NCBI RefSeq assembly: GCF_900101495.1
Contig: NZ_FMUS01000003.1
Coordinates: 124,001-188,000 of the forward strand
Length of the DNA stretch: 64,000 nucleotides
Direction of reading: 5' to 3'
Source: Alkaliphilus peptidifermentans DSM 18978
GTDB taxonomy: Bacteria; Bacillota; Clostridia; Peptostreptococcales; Natronincolaceae
Under the pieces are notes generated by a model. That model did not search any database. It saw only the letters and a program-made list of their open reading frames with translations, and had not been told where the DNA came from. Made by a program: the position numbers and the translations under genes. This document shows positions 55,874 to 64,000 of the stretch, one piece after another (positions within the stretch are counted from its first letter, which is position 1; every line of letters starts with the position of its first letter).

Positions 55874-57493
55874 ATGAAGCATAAAAAAATATTTTTATTG
55901 CTGGTATTAATAATGACTATGTTGATAGCAGCCTGTAGCCAGGAAATTGTAGTAGAAGAGCCAAACAACTCAGTTGAGATTATTGAAAACTTGGAGCCTA
56001 TCAAGGGAGGAACCCTTAACCTATCAGTAACTAGATTTAATACATTTAACCCGCTTTTCAATAATAACAAAGGCATTAAACAGCTACAGAACATAATATT
56101 TGAAGGGCTAATTTCATTTAACAAGGAATTAGAGCTTCAACCGGCTTTGGCTGAGAAATGGGAAATAGCAGAGGATGGACAAAGCATCGAGTTTACTCTA
56201 AGAAATGGTGTTAAATGGCATGATGGACAGCCATTTACAGCTGAGGATGTACTTTTTACATTTCAGGTGATAAAGGGTAATATTACATCAGTAAAAAATA
56301 CTTCTGTATATAGAATGAGTCTTCAACAGATTTCTGATATGAGAATCATTGATGAAAACCGTATACGGGTTACATTTACAAGACCCTTCAGTAACGGTCT
56401 AGAGGTAATGACCTTTCCTATACTGCCAAAGCATTTATTTGATGGAAATAAGGCCAGTAACCTAGATAGTGAGAGCTTTCCAATAATAGGGACAGGCCCT
56501 TATCAACTGGAAGAGCATCAGCCAATGAGGGATATGAAGCTTAAGCGAAATGATGCTTACTGGGGAGAAAGCCCATATATTGATAACATTGCTGTAAATA
56601 TTGTACCAGATAGAGAAGCACAGCTTTCTCAGTTTGAAAATGGAGATATAGACTTTGCAGAACCTATCTCAATCGATTGGGGAAAATATTCAGATAGTAA
56701 GAATGTTAATGTTTATGAATATGTGAGTAATTACTATGAATTTGTTGGCTTTAACTCAAGAAATAAGCTGGTTAATGACCCAACCATAAGAAAAGCTATT
56801 GCCTATGGAATTGATCGTCATAAGCTGATAAATAATATCTATCTAGGACACGGAACCGTAGTTGATGTACCAGTATTTCCTCAATCTTGGTTATATAATG
56901 AAGAAAGCCTACAGTATGGTTATGACGCAAACAAGGCAACAGCTTTATTAGAGGAAGCCGGATATGTACATTCAGAAGACAAGGTTCGAAGTAATGAAGC
57001 TGGTGAAGAGCTTAAGCTTATACTTGTCACTAATAATGATAATCTACTACGTGAAAAAACAGCTTATTTTATAAAAGATGAACTAGAAGCAATAGGAATA
57101 GAGGTAGAGGTTAAATTATTAGACTGGGAAGAATTGAATGAACAGCTTAACACAAACTCATATGATATGTTATTAGGTGGTTGGGAATTAAGCATAGGAC
57201 AGGACTTATCATTTGCCTTCCACTCAGCTCATTTACAGGACACAAACTTTATTGCCTATAATAATGAAGAGATGGACAATCTATTGGTTGAAGCCTTCCG
57301 CTCAGCAAATAGAGAAGAAAAGAAAAATAACTACGATGCTTTGCAAATGCATATTTCAAATGAACTACCATACTTCAGTCTATTCTTTCAAAATAGAGCA
57401 ATATTAGTAAGAGATAAGGTTAAGGGTGACCTTCAACCTCAAATTGATAACAGCTTTAATGGAATAGAAGGATGGTTTATTGAAGCAAGATAA
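55874..57493 (+). CDS. Oligopeptide/solute-binding lipoprotein (SBP family 5)
   Basis: 539 residues. Lipoprotein signal MKHKKIFLLLVLIMTMLIAA followed by Cys (residue 21). The SBP_bac_5 domain includes GGTLNLSVTRFNTFNPLFNN, EFTLRNGVKWHDGQPFTAED, VLFTFQ and RKAIAYGIDRHKLINNIYLG. It would deliver peptides or other solutes to an ABC importer, but no permease or ATPase gene is adjacent, so it is an orphan binding protein. The ATG at 55874 lies 10 bases after AAAGGGGG. Confidence 0.9.
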   Translation: MKHKKIFLLLVLIMTMLIAACSQEIVVEEPNNSVEIIENLEPIKGGTLNLSVTRFNTFNPLFNNNKGIKQLQNIIFEGLISFNKELELQPALAEKWEIAEDGQSIEFTLRNGVKWHDGQPFTAEDVLFTFQVIKGNITSVKNTSVYRMSLQQISDMRIIDENRIRVTFTRPFSNGLEVMTFPILPKHLFDGNKASNLDSESFPIIGTGPYQLEEHQPMRDMKLKRNDAYWGESPYIDNIAVNIVPDREAQLSQFENGDIDFAEPISIDWGKYSDSKNVNVYEYVSNYYEFVGFNSRNKLVNDPTIRKAIAYGIDRHKLINNIYLGHGTVVDVPVFPQSWLYNEESLQYGYDANKATALLEEAGYVHSEDKVRSNEAGEELKLILVTNNDNLLREKTAYFIKDELEAIGIEVEVKLLDWEELNEQLNTNSYDMLLGGWELSIGQDLSFAFHSAHLQDTNFIAYNNEEMDNLLVEAFRSANREEKKNNYDALQMHISNELPYFSLFFQNRAILVRDKVKGDLQPQIDNSFNGIEGWFIEAR

Positions 57494-57504
57494 AGAGCTT
57501 AAAT

Positions 57505-57533
57505 AAGAAAGAGGTTTACTTACCTCTTTCTTT
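57505..57533 (+). terminator. Terminator after binding protein
   Basis: AAGAAAGAGGT / ACCTCTTTCTT with a 6-base loop and U-rich end. Confidence 0.8.
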
Positions 57534-57625
57534 ATGTTTTCTTCACTTGTGGTAAAATATGGTTGGTGTTGACTTTTTACGGCCTTGATATTATAATATT
57601 AAGGTGCTAGACATGAAGAATTTAT

Positions 57626-57711
57626 GCGGATGTGGTGGAATCGGCAGACACGCTATCTTGAGGGGGTAGTGAGCAACGCTCATATGGGTTCAAGTCCCAT
57701 CATCCGCACCA
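57626..57711 (+). tRNA. tRNA-Leu (anticodon GAG), CCA encoded
   Basis: Acceptor GCGGATG / CATCCGC with A and CCA. Anticodon stem CTATC / GGTAG holds loop TTGAGGG, giving GAG (decodes CUU/CUC). A long variable arm and GGTTCAAGTCC T-loop are present; 86 bases. Confidence 0.95.
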
Positions 57712-57716
57712 AATCT

Positions 57717-57753
57717 AAACCATTTTCCAATATTTATTGGGAGATGGTTTTTT
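57717..57753 (+). terminator. Terminator after tRNA-Leu(GAG)
   Basis: AAACCAT..CCAAT / ATTGG..ATGGTTT stem with an internal mismatch, then TTTTTT. Confidence 0.75.
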
Positions 57754-57851
57754 ATTATAAAATTGAAACATAATAATGGAGATAATAAAGAATGAATAAA
57801 ACATATATAGCTATTGTAATTGATTGTACTACGAAAGAAAGGAAGATGCTT

Positions 57852-58238
57852 ATGGTTGAAGTTGTTGCTGCTATCATCACCAATGAGGTGGGATATATAA
57901 TGATCGCTCGTAAAAAAGCGGGAAAATCGCAAGCTGGACATTGGGAATTCCCAGGAGGAAAGATAGAAACAGGTGAAACACCTGAAGAATCATTAAAAAG
58001 GGAGCTATTGGAGGAAATGAACCTTGATTTAGAAATAGATAGCTATTTTGATAGCAATATACATCAATATGAAAACATGAAAATAAAGCTAATAGCATAC
58101 CTAGCTAAGGCAAAAGGTGGCAATATAAGCTTGAAGGACCATGACAAGGTTATGTGGGTGAAGCCTCCAGAGTTAATAAATTATAAATTTGCTCCTGCCG
58201 ATGAACCTTTTGTAAGTAAATTAATTAAAAACTCTTAA
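57852..58238 (+). CDS. mutT: MutT-type NUDIX hydrolase (8-oxo-dGTP diphosphatase-like)
   Basis: 128 residues from the ATG at 57852 (MVEVVAAIITNEVGYIMIAR). The Nudix box GGKIETGETPEESLKRELLE, followed by EEM, is complete and is preceded by HWEFPGG, as in MutT. It hydrolyses oxidised dGTP to protect DNA, or related nucleotides. AAAGGAAG is 7 bases upstream of this ATG; an upstream ATG at 57792 with GGAG would add 20 residues that do not resemble the family. Confidence 0.88.
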   Translation: MVEVVAAIITNEVGYIMIARKKAGKSQAGHWEFPGGKIETGETPEESLKRELLEEMNLDLEIDSYFDSNIHQYENMKIKLIAYLAKAKGGNISLKDHDKVMWVKPPELINYKFAPADEPFVSKLIKNS

Positions 58239-58305
58239 AGATTCTGGCCAAAATTTTGAAGTTACAATAACTGATGCAGGAGAGCTATATTTAAGAAAAA
58301 TATAA
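58225..58305 (+). pseudogene. Short coding-like fragment after mutT
   Basis: A short open stretch ending DSGQNFEVTITDAGELYLRK then Ile and TAA, with no start signal, overlapping the mutT end. It looks like the tail of a lost gene; source not recognised. Confidence 0.3.
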
Positions 58306-58342
58306 TTTAAAAATAACATATTATAGAAAAGCTCACCTCTAT

Positions 58343-58372
58343 GTTATAATATAAATATGATTATATTATAAC
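58343..58372. promoter_or_regulatory. Perfect AT-rich inverted repeat upstream of chemoreceptor
   Basis: GTTATAATATA and TATATTATAAC, 11 pairs separated by 8 bases. It contains TATAAT and ends 29 bases before the chemoreceptor ATG, so it may combine the -10 region with an operator. Confidence 0.45.
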
Positions 58373-58401
58373 TATGTTTATCATACTGGGAGGTAGTCTA
58401 T

Positions 58402-60483
58402 ATGAAAAGGAAAAGAGATAATTTTTTTGGCTTAAGAAACAAGCTAGTAGCAATCTTCATATTAATAACAATTATACCCATTCTAGTTATAAGCTTTGTT
58501 GTTAATGATAGGGTAACAAACCGTATCCACGAAGATTATGTCATAGCAACTCAAAAGGAGCTTGTTCAAGTAAATAATATTATAAATACATATTTTGAAT
58601 CCGTTGCAGAAAATGTAAACTTATTTGCTAGTTTACCTTTAATAAAGAATATGGATGACTCTATCACAACATATATGGATAAAACTTCGCCAGAAGACTT
58701 ACAAATGACACCGTCTGAAAATGGTGGTATAGAGGAAGAAATTTATAATATGTTTGTCATTTTTGCTAAAACCCACCCAAGGTCTGCCTATGTATACATG
58801 GCTACTGAATATGGGGGCTATATCCAATGGCCAGCGGGAAATATAATGGAAAGATATGATCCAAGGGAGAGACCCTTCTATAAAACTGCTATAAATGATA
58901 CAGATTCTATAATTCGAACTAATCCATACTATTTTGAAGCCGATGATTCTGTTATTGTTAGTACAGTGAAGACAATTAGAAATGATGAAGGCAAAATAGT
59001 TGGTGTCCAGGGACTTGATGTAAGCCTAGATGGCCTTACAGATATGGTTAAGAATATTGAAATTGGCCAAACAGGATATATAATTTTAGCCGATAATGAA
59101 GGAACTATATTGGCACATTCCAAAGATTCAAGCTATAATTTTAAGAATTTAACTGAACTAAACATTGATGAGTTTAATAATCTATTAGATGTTGATTCTA
59201 ATTATTTAGCAATTGAAGTAGATGGAGAGAAATATATAGCAAATGTGTTCACATCTCCAGAAACTCAATGGCAGTTTATTGCTATAATCTCTGATAAAGA
59301 GTTATTGGCTAGTGCAAATCAAATAAGAGATAATATTTTAGTATTGGCTCTTCTATTAATTGCTGTTGTAATAATAATTTCCATTTTATTCTCTAATAAA
59401 CTGGCAAAGCCTTTAGTTTTAATAACAGAGTACCTAAATGCCATAGAGTCTGGTGATTTGACACAAGAAATACCTTACAATCTACTTAATAGAAAAGATG
59501 AGGTTGGCCTTGTGGGAAATGCTGTAATGAATATGCAAAAAAACATTATCAGGTTAATTAAGAATATAAAGAATTCCTCAAACACAGTTAAAACATCTTC
59601 AGCTTCATTAAAGGAAATGACTCATGAAACAAATCTTGCAACACAGGAAATAGCTCAAGCGGTACAACAAATAGCCATGACAGCAAATGATCAGGCAAAA
59701 GAACTGGATACAGGTACAATAAAAACGGGTGAGTTAGCAGACAGCATTGAAGAGGTAGTAAGTTCCACAATGGCGATGGAGGCAATATCTGCTGAAACTG
59801 ATGCATTCAGTGAAAAAGGCTTACATATTGTTAGGTCATTGGCTGATAAATCTATAGAAACAAAGGAATCCACAAAGGAAGTTAGCATTTTAATGAATGA
59901 TATGGTAATGAGGGCTGAGGAAATAAGTACTATTACACTGGTAATTAGTCAAATCTCTGAGCAAACCAATCTCCTGGCCTTAAACGCAGCAATTGAGGCT
60001 GCAAGGGCAGGAGAACATGGCAAGGGTTTTGCAGTAGTAGCAGAAGAAGTTAGGAAGCTTGCAGAAGAATCTTCGTCGGCTGCCAATAACATTAAAAGCC
60101 TTATAGGCGGAATTCAGTCACAAGCCCATAAAACAGTTTCTGCCATGGATAAAACAAATAAAACAGCTGAAGAGCAAGAATTAGCAGTGGAAGAAACTAA
60201 AAGCATCTTTGAGAAGATTTCATCCTCCATTGAAGCTCTTTCAAATAAGGTAAAGGAAATTAAAGAACACCAAGATGAAATAAGAAAAAGAAAAGATGTA
60301 TTAATTGGAGTAATAGAAACTATAGCCGCTGCATCGGAAGAGACAGCTGCCAGCACACAGCAGGTTTCTGCTTCAACTGAAGAGCAACTGGCAAGTATCG
60401 AACAGGTAACCTCCTATGCAAATGGATTGAGTGAGTTGGCCGAAGCCCTTGAAAAAGAGATCTCTAGTTTTACAATTAAATAG
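58402..60483 (+). CDS. Methyl-accepting chemotaxis protein with double-Cache sensor
   Basis: 693 residues. N-terminal helix (about 14-33), extracellular double-Cache domain (about 40-305) with [34 protein letters not shown] and [13 protein letters not shown]. Then a second helix (about 306-330), HAMP (about 331-385), and signalling domain with tip [20 protein letters not shown]. The RDPRERPWY-type motif is seen in dCache receptors for amino acids and amines. Ligand unknown. The ribosome site is GGGAGG. The downstream sigma-54/HypD block suggests, only by proximity, a proline-like attractant. Confidence 0.93.
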   Translation: MKRKRDNFFGLRNKLVAIFILITIIPILVISFVVNDRVTNRIHEDYVIATQKELVQVNNIINTYFESVAENVNLFASLPLIKNMDDSITTYMDKTSPEDLQMTPSENGGIEEEIYNMFVIFAKTHPRSAYVYMATEYGGYIQWPAGNIMERYDPRERPFYKTAINDTDSIIRTNPYYFEADDSVIVSTVKTIRNDEGKIVGVQGLDVSLDGLTDMVKNIEIGQTGYIILADNEGTILAHSKDSSYNFKNLTELNIDEFNNLLDVDSNYLAIEVDGEKYIANVFTSPETQWQFIAIISDKELLASANQIRDNILVLALLLIAVVIIISILFSNKLAKPLVLITEYLNAIESGDLTQEIPYNLLNRKDEVGLVGNAVMNMQKNIIRLIKNIKNSSNTVKTSSASLKEMTHETNLATQEIAQAVQQIAMTANDQAKELDTGTIKTGELADSIEEVVSSTMAMEAISAETDAFSEKGLHIVRSLADKSIETKESTKEVSILMNDMVMRAEEISTITLVISQISEQTNLLALNAAIEAARAGEHGKGFAVVAEEVRKLAEESSSAANNIKSLIGGIQSQAHKTVSAMDKTNKTAEEQELAVEETKSIFEKISSSIEALSNKVKEIKEHQDEIRKRKDVLIGVIETIAAASEETAASTQQVSASTEEQLASIEQVTSYANGLSELAEALEKEISSFTIK

Positions 60484-60496
60484 CACCATATTAAAC

Positions 60497-60525
60497 AATC
60501 CCCTAATGCTAAGTTAGGGGATTTA
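60497..60525 (+). terminator. Terminator after chemoreceptor
   Basis: AATCCCCTAA / TTAGGGGATT with a 7-base loop. Confidence 0.8.
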
Positions 60526-60618
60526 TAAATCATCAATTTTATTGAAAGTAATATCATCCTGTGGGATAATATTTAATAATAGGTAATTAATAATTAACAC
60601 TGGTGAGGGGGTAAAAAA

Positions 60619-62043
60619 ATGAACTATAGTCATCTTCTAGAATCCATTTTAAAATATACCGATGAGGGAATATTGGTTGTGGATACAAATGCCAATGTAG
60701 TTCTCTATAATGAGCCTGCCACCAGTATTGCAGGTATTTCACAGGAAGAGGCAATCGGGAAAAACATTTTAGAAATATTTCCAGATTTAACACCAGAAAC
60801 CAGCACTTTTTATAGGGTATTAAAGAGTAATGAAGCTATTATTGACTATGTACAAACCTATCAAAATTATAAGGGACAAATGGTTACTACTGTAACTACT
60901 ACAATTCCTTTAATAGAAGATGGAACACAGGTTGGAGCCCTTGAGATATATAGAAACTTTTCTCAGGTGAAGGAATTATCAGAAAAGCTTATTAAGCTAC
61001 AGCATGAGCTATATAATAAGAATTTAAAGAAAAAGCATTATGAAGGAAATGGAACCAGCTTTACTATAGATGATATTATTGGAGAGAGCAATGCAATTGA
61101 CAGACTAAAGAAGCAAATAAGGATTATAGCAAATAGTCCTTCATCAGTTTTGGTTTGTGGTGAAACAGGCACTGGAAAAGAGCTAGTAGTACAGGCAATA
61201 CATAACGATAGCTATTTAAGGCGAGCAAAACCCTTTATTGCACAAAACTGTGCAGCATTGCCAGCTACATTATTAGAGGGAATATTATTTGGAACAGCCT
61301 CCGGTAGCTTTACAGGTGCTGTTGATAAACCTGGATTATTTGAGTTGGCGGATGGAGGAACCTTATTTTTAGATGAAATCAACTCTATGGATATGCAGCT
61401 ACAGGGAAAGCTATTAAGAGTCTTGCAGGATGGAATTATTAGAAGGGTAGGTGGAACAAAGACAATTACTGTAGATGTAAGAGTAATTGCCTCCACCAAT
61501 AAAGATCCAATTACGGCAGTGGAGGGGCAAACCCTTAGGGAAGATCTCTACTATCGGCTTAATGTTCTTTCAATAGAGCTTCCTCCCTTAAGAAGGCGTA
61601 AGGAGGATATTCCACTACTAACGTCATATTATATTAATTATTATAATAATAAATTGAATAAAAGAGTAAAAGGAAGTAGTTCAAAGGCAACTGAAGCTCT
61701 ATGTAGCTATGATTGGCCTGGAAACATTCGAGAATTAAAGTATGTCATAGAAGGTATGATGCACTTTATAGATAAGGATTTTATCCAGCAATCAGACTTG
61801 CCCATTAACATAATCAATAAGAGAATACTCAATAATGAAATTGAGGAAAACAAAAATAAACAACAACAGCTTTCTTTAAAGGAAGAGCTATCTGAATATG
61901 AAAAACAAATAATAGAAATGGCAATAGAAAAAACAAATGGAAATTGTGCTAAAGCAGCAAGAATACTGAATGTACCAAAGCAAACCCTTCATAATAAGAT
62001 AAAAAAGCATGGTATTGAGTGGAAAACCATAATTGATGAATAG
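60619..62043 (+). CDS. Sigma-54-dependent activator (PAS + AAA+ + Fis HTH)
   Basis: 474 residues. N-terminal PAS sensor (about 5-115; YTDEGILVVDTNANVVLYNE), short coiled linker, AAA+ domain with Walker A GETGTGKE (181-188), the sigma-54 contact loop GSFTGA (229-234, usual GAFTGA) and Walker B GGTLFLDEI. The C-terminal Fis-type HTH is NCAKAARILNVPKQTLHNKI (about 443-465). It activates RNA polymerase carrying RpoN. It stands directly upstream of a -24/-12 promoter serving the activase-HypD operon, which is surely its target. PAS ligand unknown (possibly hydroxyproline or a metabolite). The ribosome site is GAGGGGG. Confidence 0.94.
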   Translation: MNYSHLLESILKYTDEGILVVDTNANVVLYNEPATSIAGISQEEAIGKNILEIFPDLTPETSTFYRVLKSNEAIIDYVQTYQNYKGQMVTTVTTTIPLIEDGTQVGALEIYRNFSQVKELSEKLIKLQHELYNKNLKKKHYEGNGTSFTIDDIIGESNAIDRLKKQIRIIANSPSSVLVCGETGTGKELVVQAIHNDSYLRRAKPFIAQNCAALPATLLEGILFGTASGSFTGAVDKPGLFELADGGTLFLDEINSMDMQLQGKLLRVLQDGIIRRVGGTKTITVDVRVIASTNKDPITAVEGQTLREDLYYRLNVLSIELPPLRRRKEDIPLLTSYYINYYNNKLNKRVKGSSSKATEALCSYDWPGNIRELKYVIEGMMHFIDKDFIQQSDLPINIINKRILNNEIEENKNKQQQLSLKEELSEYEKQIIEMAIEKTNGNCAKAARILNVPKQTLHNKIKKHGIEWKTIIDE

Positions 62044-62096
62044 TCCCAAAAATGAGACGAAGTAAATTTTATTGTCTCGTTTTTGGGACTTTTTTT
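62042..62096 (+). terminator. Terminator after sigma-54 activator
   Basis: 17-pair stem (one wobble) with AGTCCCAAAAA / TTTTTGGGACT and GAGAC / GTCTC arms, followed by T6. It begins at the stop codon. Confidence 0.9.
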
Positions 62097-62130
62097 ACCC
62101 TGTCTTAAAGAATAACCTTATTTCATTACA

Positions 62131-62145
62131 TATATTGTGGATATA
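62131..62145. promoter_or_regulatory. Candidate upstream activator site
   Basis: Inverted repeat TATAT-N5-ATATA about 26 bases before the -24 box. It is AT-only, so weak; a distal enhancer elsewhere in 62097-62171 is equally possible. Confidence 0.3.
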
Positions 62146-62171
62146 CCTTGATTTCATTTATTGCTATAAAA

Positions 62172-62187
62172 TGGTATGAAACTTGCA
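62172..62187 (+). promoter_or_regulatory. Sigma-54 (-24/-12) promoter of the HypD operon
   Basis: TGGTATGAAACTTGCA matches the consensus TGGCACGN4TTGCW at 14 of the 16 positions counting N, with correct GG-N10-GC spacing. It lies between the sigma-54 activator and the activase start. Confidence 0.9.
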
Positions 62188-62230
62188 TAGGATAATGGGT
62201 GCGTAACTCTTCATACAAAGGAGTGATTTA

Positions 62231-63133
62231 ATGAAAAAAGCTACAATATTCAATATACAACGCTTTTCTTTACATGATGGACCGGGAATAAGAACAACGG
62301 TGTTTTTTAAGGGATGCCCTTTAGATTGCTGGTGGTGTCATAATCCAGAAAGTAAAAGCTTTAAAGAGGAATTGGTTTTTAGTGCCAGTAAATGTATTCA
62401 TTGTGGTGAATGTATAGAGACATGCAAAACACAAAGTCTTAGTTTTTATAAAGATACTATTGTAAGGAATGAGGATAATTGCAATTTATGTAGGGGATGC
62501 GATGTAATTTGTCCAACATCAGCTATAGAGGCAATCGGAAAGAAAATGAGTACAATTGATTTGATGAAGGAGATAGAAAAGGATAGAGTATTTTATGAGG
62601 AATCTGGAGGAGGTGTAACCTTTTCAGGTGGTGAACCTCTGTCACAAGCAGACATTTTATATGAAGTATTATCTCAGTGTAAGCTTAAGGGAATTCATAC
62701 TGCTGTAGATACATCGGGTTATGGGACTTGGAATGATTTTGAAAAAATTCATAAAGTTACTGATTTATTTCTGTATGATATAAAGCTTATGGATTCCAAA
62801 GCTCATGAAAAATACACTGGAGTAACTAATATTATTATATTAAATAATTTAGAAAGGCTTGTAAAGTGTCATGATAATATAATTATAAGGCTACCGATAA
62901 TACCTTCCATTAATGATGATGACGAAAATATTATTGAAATTTGTAATTATCTTTCAAAATTACGTGTAAGGCAGGTGCATATCCTTCCCTACCATGATAC
63001 TGGTATTGATAAGTATACAAAGATTAATGAAGATTATAGGCTGAAGGGATTAAAGTCACCCACTGAAGAAAAAATGTTTAAAATAAAAGAAAAAATTAAA
63101 GCCTTTGGCTATGAAGTTAAAATAGGAGGATGA
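62231..63133 (+). CDS. Glycyl radical enzyme activase (for hydroxyproline dehydratase)
   Basis: 300 residues. Radical SAM cluster CPLDCWWC (CxxxCxxC) in the sequence HDGPGIRTTVFFKGCPLDCW. Two ferredoxin-like [4Fe-4S] inserts (CIHCGECIETC and CNLCRGCDVICP) and GGGVTFSGGEPL for SAM binding are also visible. It generates the glycyl radical on its partner enzyme, using SAM and a low-potential electron. The partner starts 6 bases after its stop codon. The ribosome site is AAAGGAG. Transcribed from the -24/-12 promoter at 62172. Confidence 0.93.
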   Translation: MKKATIFNIQRFSLHDGPGIRTTVFFKGCPLDCWWCHNPESKSFKEELVFSASKCIHCGECIETCKTQSLSFYKDTIVRNEDNCNLCRGCDVICPTSAIEAIGKKMSTIDLMKEIEKDRVFYEESGGGVTFSGGEPLSQADILYEVLSQCKLKGIHTAVDTSGYGTWNDFEKIHKVTDLFLYDIKLMDSKAHEKYTGVTNIIILNNLERLVKCHDNIIIRLPIIPSINDDDENIIEICNYLSKLRVRQVHILPYHDTGIDKYTKINEDYRLKGLKSPTEEKMFKIKEKIKAFGYEVKIGG

Positions 63134-63139
63134 TAAAAA

Positions 63140-64000
63140 ATGACAGTTGATAGAGGAATGAACGACCGAGTAAAAAAATTGAGGCTTCAAAGTGAGACCG
63201 CCATACCTATGATTTCAATTGAAAGGGCTGTACTGATGACAGAGGCATATGAAAAATATGAGGGACGGGTTTCTATACCAGTGCTTCGTGCCCTGGCCTT
63301 CAAGCATTTGATGGCAAACAAAACAATATGCATAAACGAAGGGGAGCTGATAGTTGGTGAAAGAGGCCCTGCACCTCAAGAAACACCAACCTATCCAGAG
63401 TTATGCTGTCATACACTAGAGGATTTACAAATCATGAACGATAGAGAGAAGATTTTTTTTAAGGTAAGCGATGAAGTGAAAAAAATCCATTCCGAAAGGA
63501 TTATACCCTATTGGCAGGGTAAATCAATGAGGGATAAGCTAATAAATTCAATGACAAGTCAGTGGCAGGATTGCTATGAAGCTGGAATTTTTACTGAGTT
63601 TATGGAGCAAAGGGCGCCAGGACATACAGTAGCAGATGATAAAATTTTCAAGAAGGGTTTTAAGGATTTTAAGAAGGATATAAAAGAAAGCCTAGCCAGC
63701 ATTGATTTTTATAATGACCCTCAGGCCTATGAAAAGGCTGAAGAGCTTAAGGCTATGGAAATATGTGCAGATGCAATAGCGGTTTTTGCTAGGCGGCATG
63801 GAGAAAAAGCTCTGGAACTTGCTAAAACTGAAAAAAATCAAGTGAGAAGGCTGGAACTAGAGAAAATTGCAGAGGTTTGCTTCCGCGTTCCTGAAAATTC
63901 GCCAAGAAATTTTTGGGAGGCATTGCAGGGCTATTGGTTTATTCACTTAGGGGTTATAACTGAATTAAACACATGGGATGCCTTTGACCCTGGAAGACTG
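63140..64000 (+). CDS. hypD: trans-4-hydroxy-L-proline dehydratase (HypD-type glycyl radical enzyme), N-terminal part
   Basis: The frame is open from the ATG at 63140 to the right edge (287 codons). It begins MTVDRGMNDRVKKLRLQSET and continues ISIERAVLMTEAYEKYEG, PVLRALAFKHLM, CINEGELIVGERGPAP, TPTYPELCCHTLEDL, FTEFMEQRAPGHTV and GVITELNTWDAFDPGRL. These stretches agree closely with C. difficile HypD as I recall it. HypD dehydrates trans-4-hydroxy-L-proline to pyrroline-5-carboxylate, which is reduced to proline and fermented by Stickland metabolism. It is unrelated to the hydrogenase-maturation HypD. The catalytic Cys and the glycyl loop lie outside the window, so other PFL-like dehydratases cannot be fully excluded. 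Confidence 0.85.
   Translation, partial: MTVDRGMNDRVKKLRLQSETAIPMISIERAVLMTEAYEKYEGRVSIPVLRALAFKHLMANKTICINEGELIVGERGPAPQETPTYPELCCHTLEDLQIMNDREKIFFKVSDEVKKIHSERIIPYWQGKSMRDKLINSMTSQWQDCYEAGIFTEFMEQRAPGHTVADDKIFKKGFKDFKKDIKESLASIDFYNDPQAYEKAEELKAMEICADAIAVFARRHGEKALELAKTEKNQVRRLELEKIAEVCFRVPENSPRNFWEALQGYWFIHLGVITELNTWDAFDPGRL

Noticed and set aside
1-64000. Prophage, transposase or plasmid functions
   Set aside because: No integrase, transposase, terminase, replication or partition gene was recognised anywhere in the window; the repeat elements have no coding capacity.

Overview
The window looks like chromosome of an anaerobic, amino-acid-fermenting member of the Clostridia (Firmicutes), close in style to Alkaliphilus/Natronincola-type organisms. 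The DNA is AT-rich, ribosome binding sites are strong (AGGAGG type), TTG and GTG starts occur, and rho-independent terminators are abundant. Lineage-typical genes include bactofilin + M23 peptidase, DegS/DegU, YkuS, YnzC, two tungsten-type aldehyde:ferredoxin oxidoreductases (AOR), a selenocysteine protein of the glycine reductase B family and a hydroxyproline dehydratase operon. I see no rRNA, CRISPR array, prophage or intact insertion sequence.

Layout. 1-2.65 kb: heterodimeric ABC exporter (minus strand, cut by the left edge). 2.9-5.4 kb: polyferredoxin + AOR + small protein. 5.6-8.1 kb: MocR-type regulator and diacylglycerol-kinase-family lipid kinase. 8.1-9.5 kb: M23 peptidase-bactofilin pair (minus). 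9.7-15.9 kb: MarR regulator, an 1805-residue pseudokinase/ATPase/TPR/GAF/GGDEF signalling protein, and YkuS. 16-17.6 kb: a lone hutH. 17.6-17.9 kb: a palindromic MITE-like element between two copies of a hairpin. 17.9-25.3 kb: small unknowns, YnzC, CheW, DegS-DegU, M18 aminopeptidase, DegV. 25.4-27.2 kb: LysR regulator and CDF transporter (minus). 27.3-30 kb: unknown protein, SDR, DNA glycosylase, and an apparently LexA-controlled small protein. 30.5-32.5 kb: chemoreceptor.

32.8-45.4 kb is the most interesting part. A SorC-type regulator is followed by a DhnA-type class I aldolase, a zinc dehydrogenase, an APC permease, a complete RibF, a GrdB-like protein read through an in-frame UGA (Sec-352, with a SECIS-like hairpin), a GrdE-like proprotein (candidate pyruvoyl Cys-242), a ferredoxin, a second AOR, its MoaD-like partner and an iron alcohol dehydrogenase. 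The electron-transfer and acetyl-phosphate-forming parts of glycine reductase (GrdA, GrdC, GrdD, thioredoxin system) are absent. I read it as a substrate-specific reductase module of unknown substrate, coupled to aldehyde/acid and aldehyde/alcohol chemistry.

45.4-47.8 kb is a decayed stretch with a chemoreceptor pseudogene, a lipoprotein, a Cys-rich DUF3795-like protein and tRNA-Leu(CAA). 47.8-58.3 kb: YdjM-like membrane protein, ECF sigma/anti-sigma/SIMPL operon, polA-coaE-lytic transglycosylase, peptide-binding lipoprotein, tRNA-Leu(GAG), MutT. 58.4-64 kb: chemoreceptor, then a sigma-54 activator, a clear -24/-12 promoter, and a glycyl-radical activase plus the first 287 residues of a trans-4-hydroxy-L-proline dehydratase running off the right edge.

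Functions were assigned by reading motifs and from recalled family sequences; no database search was run.
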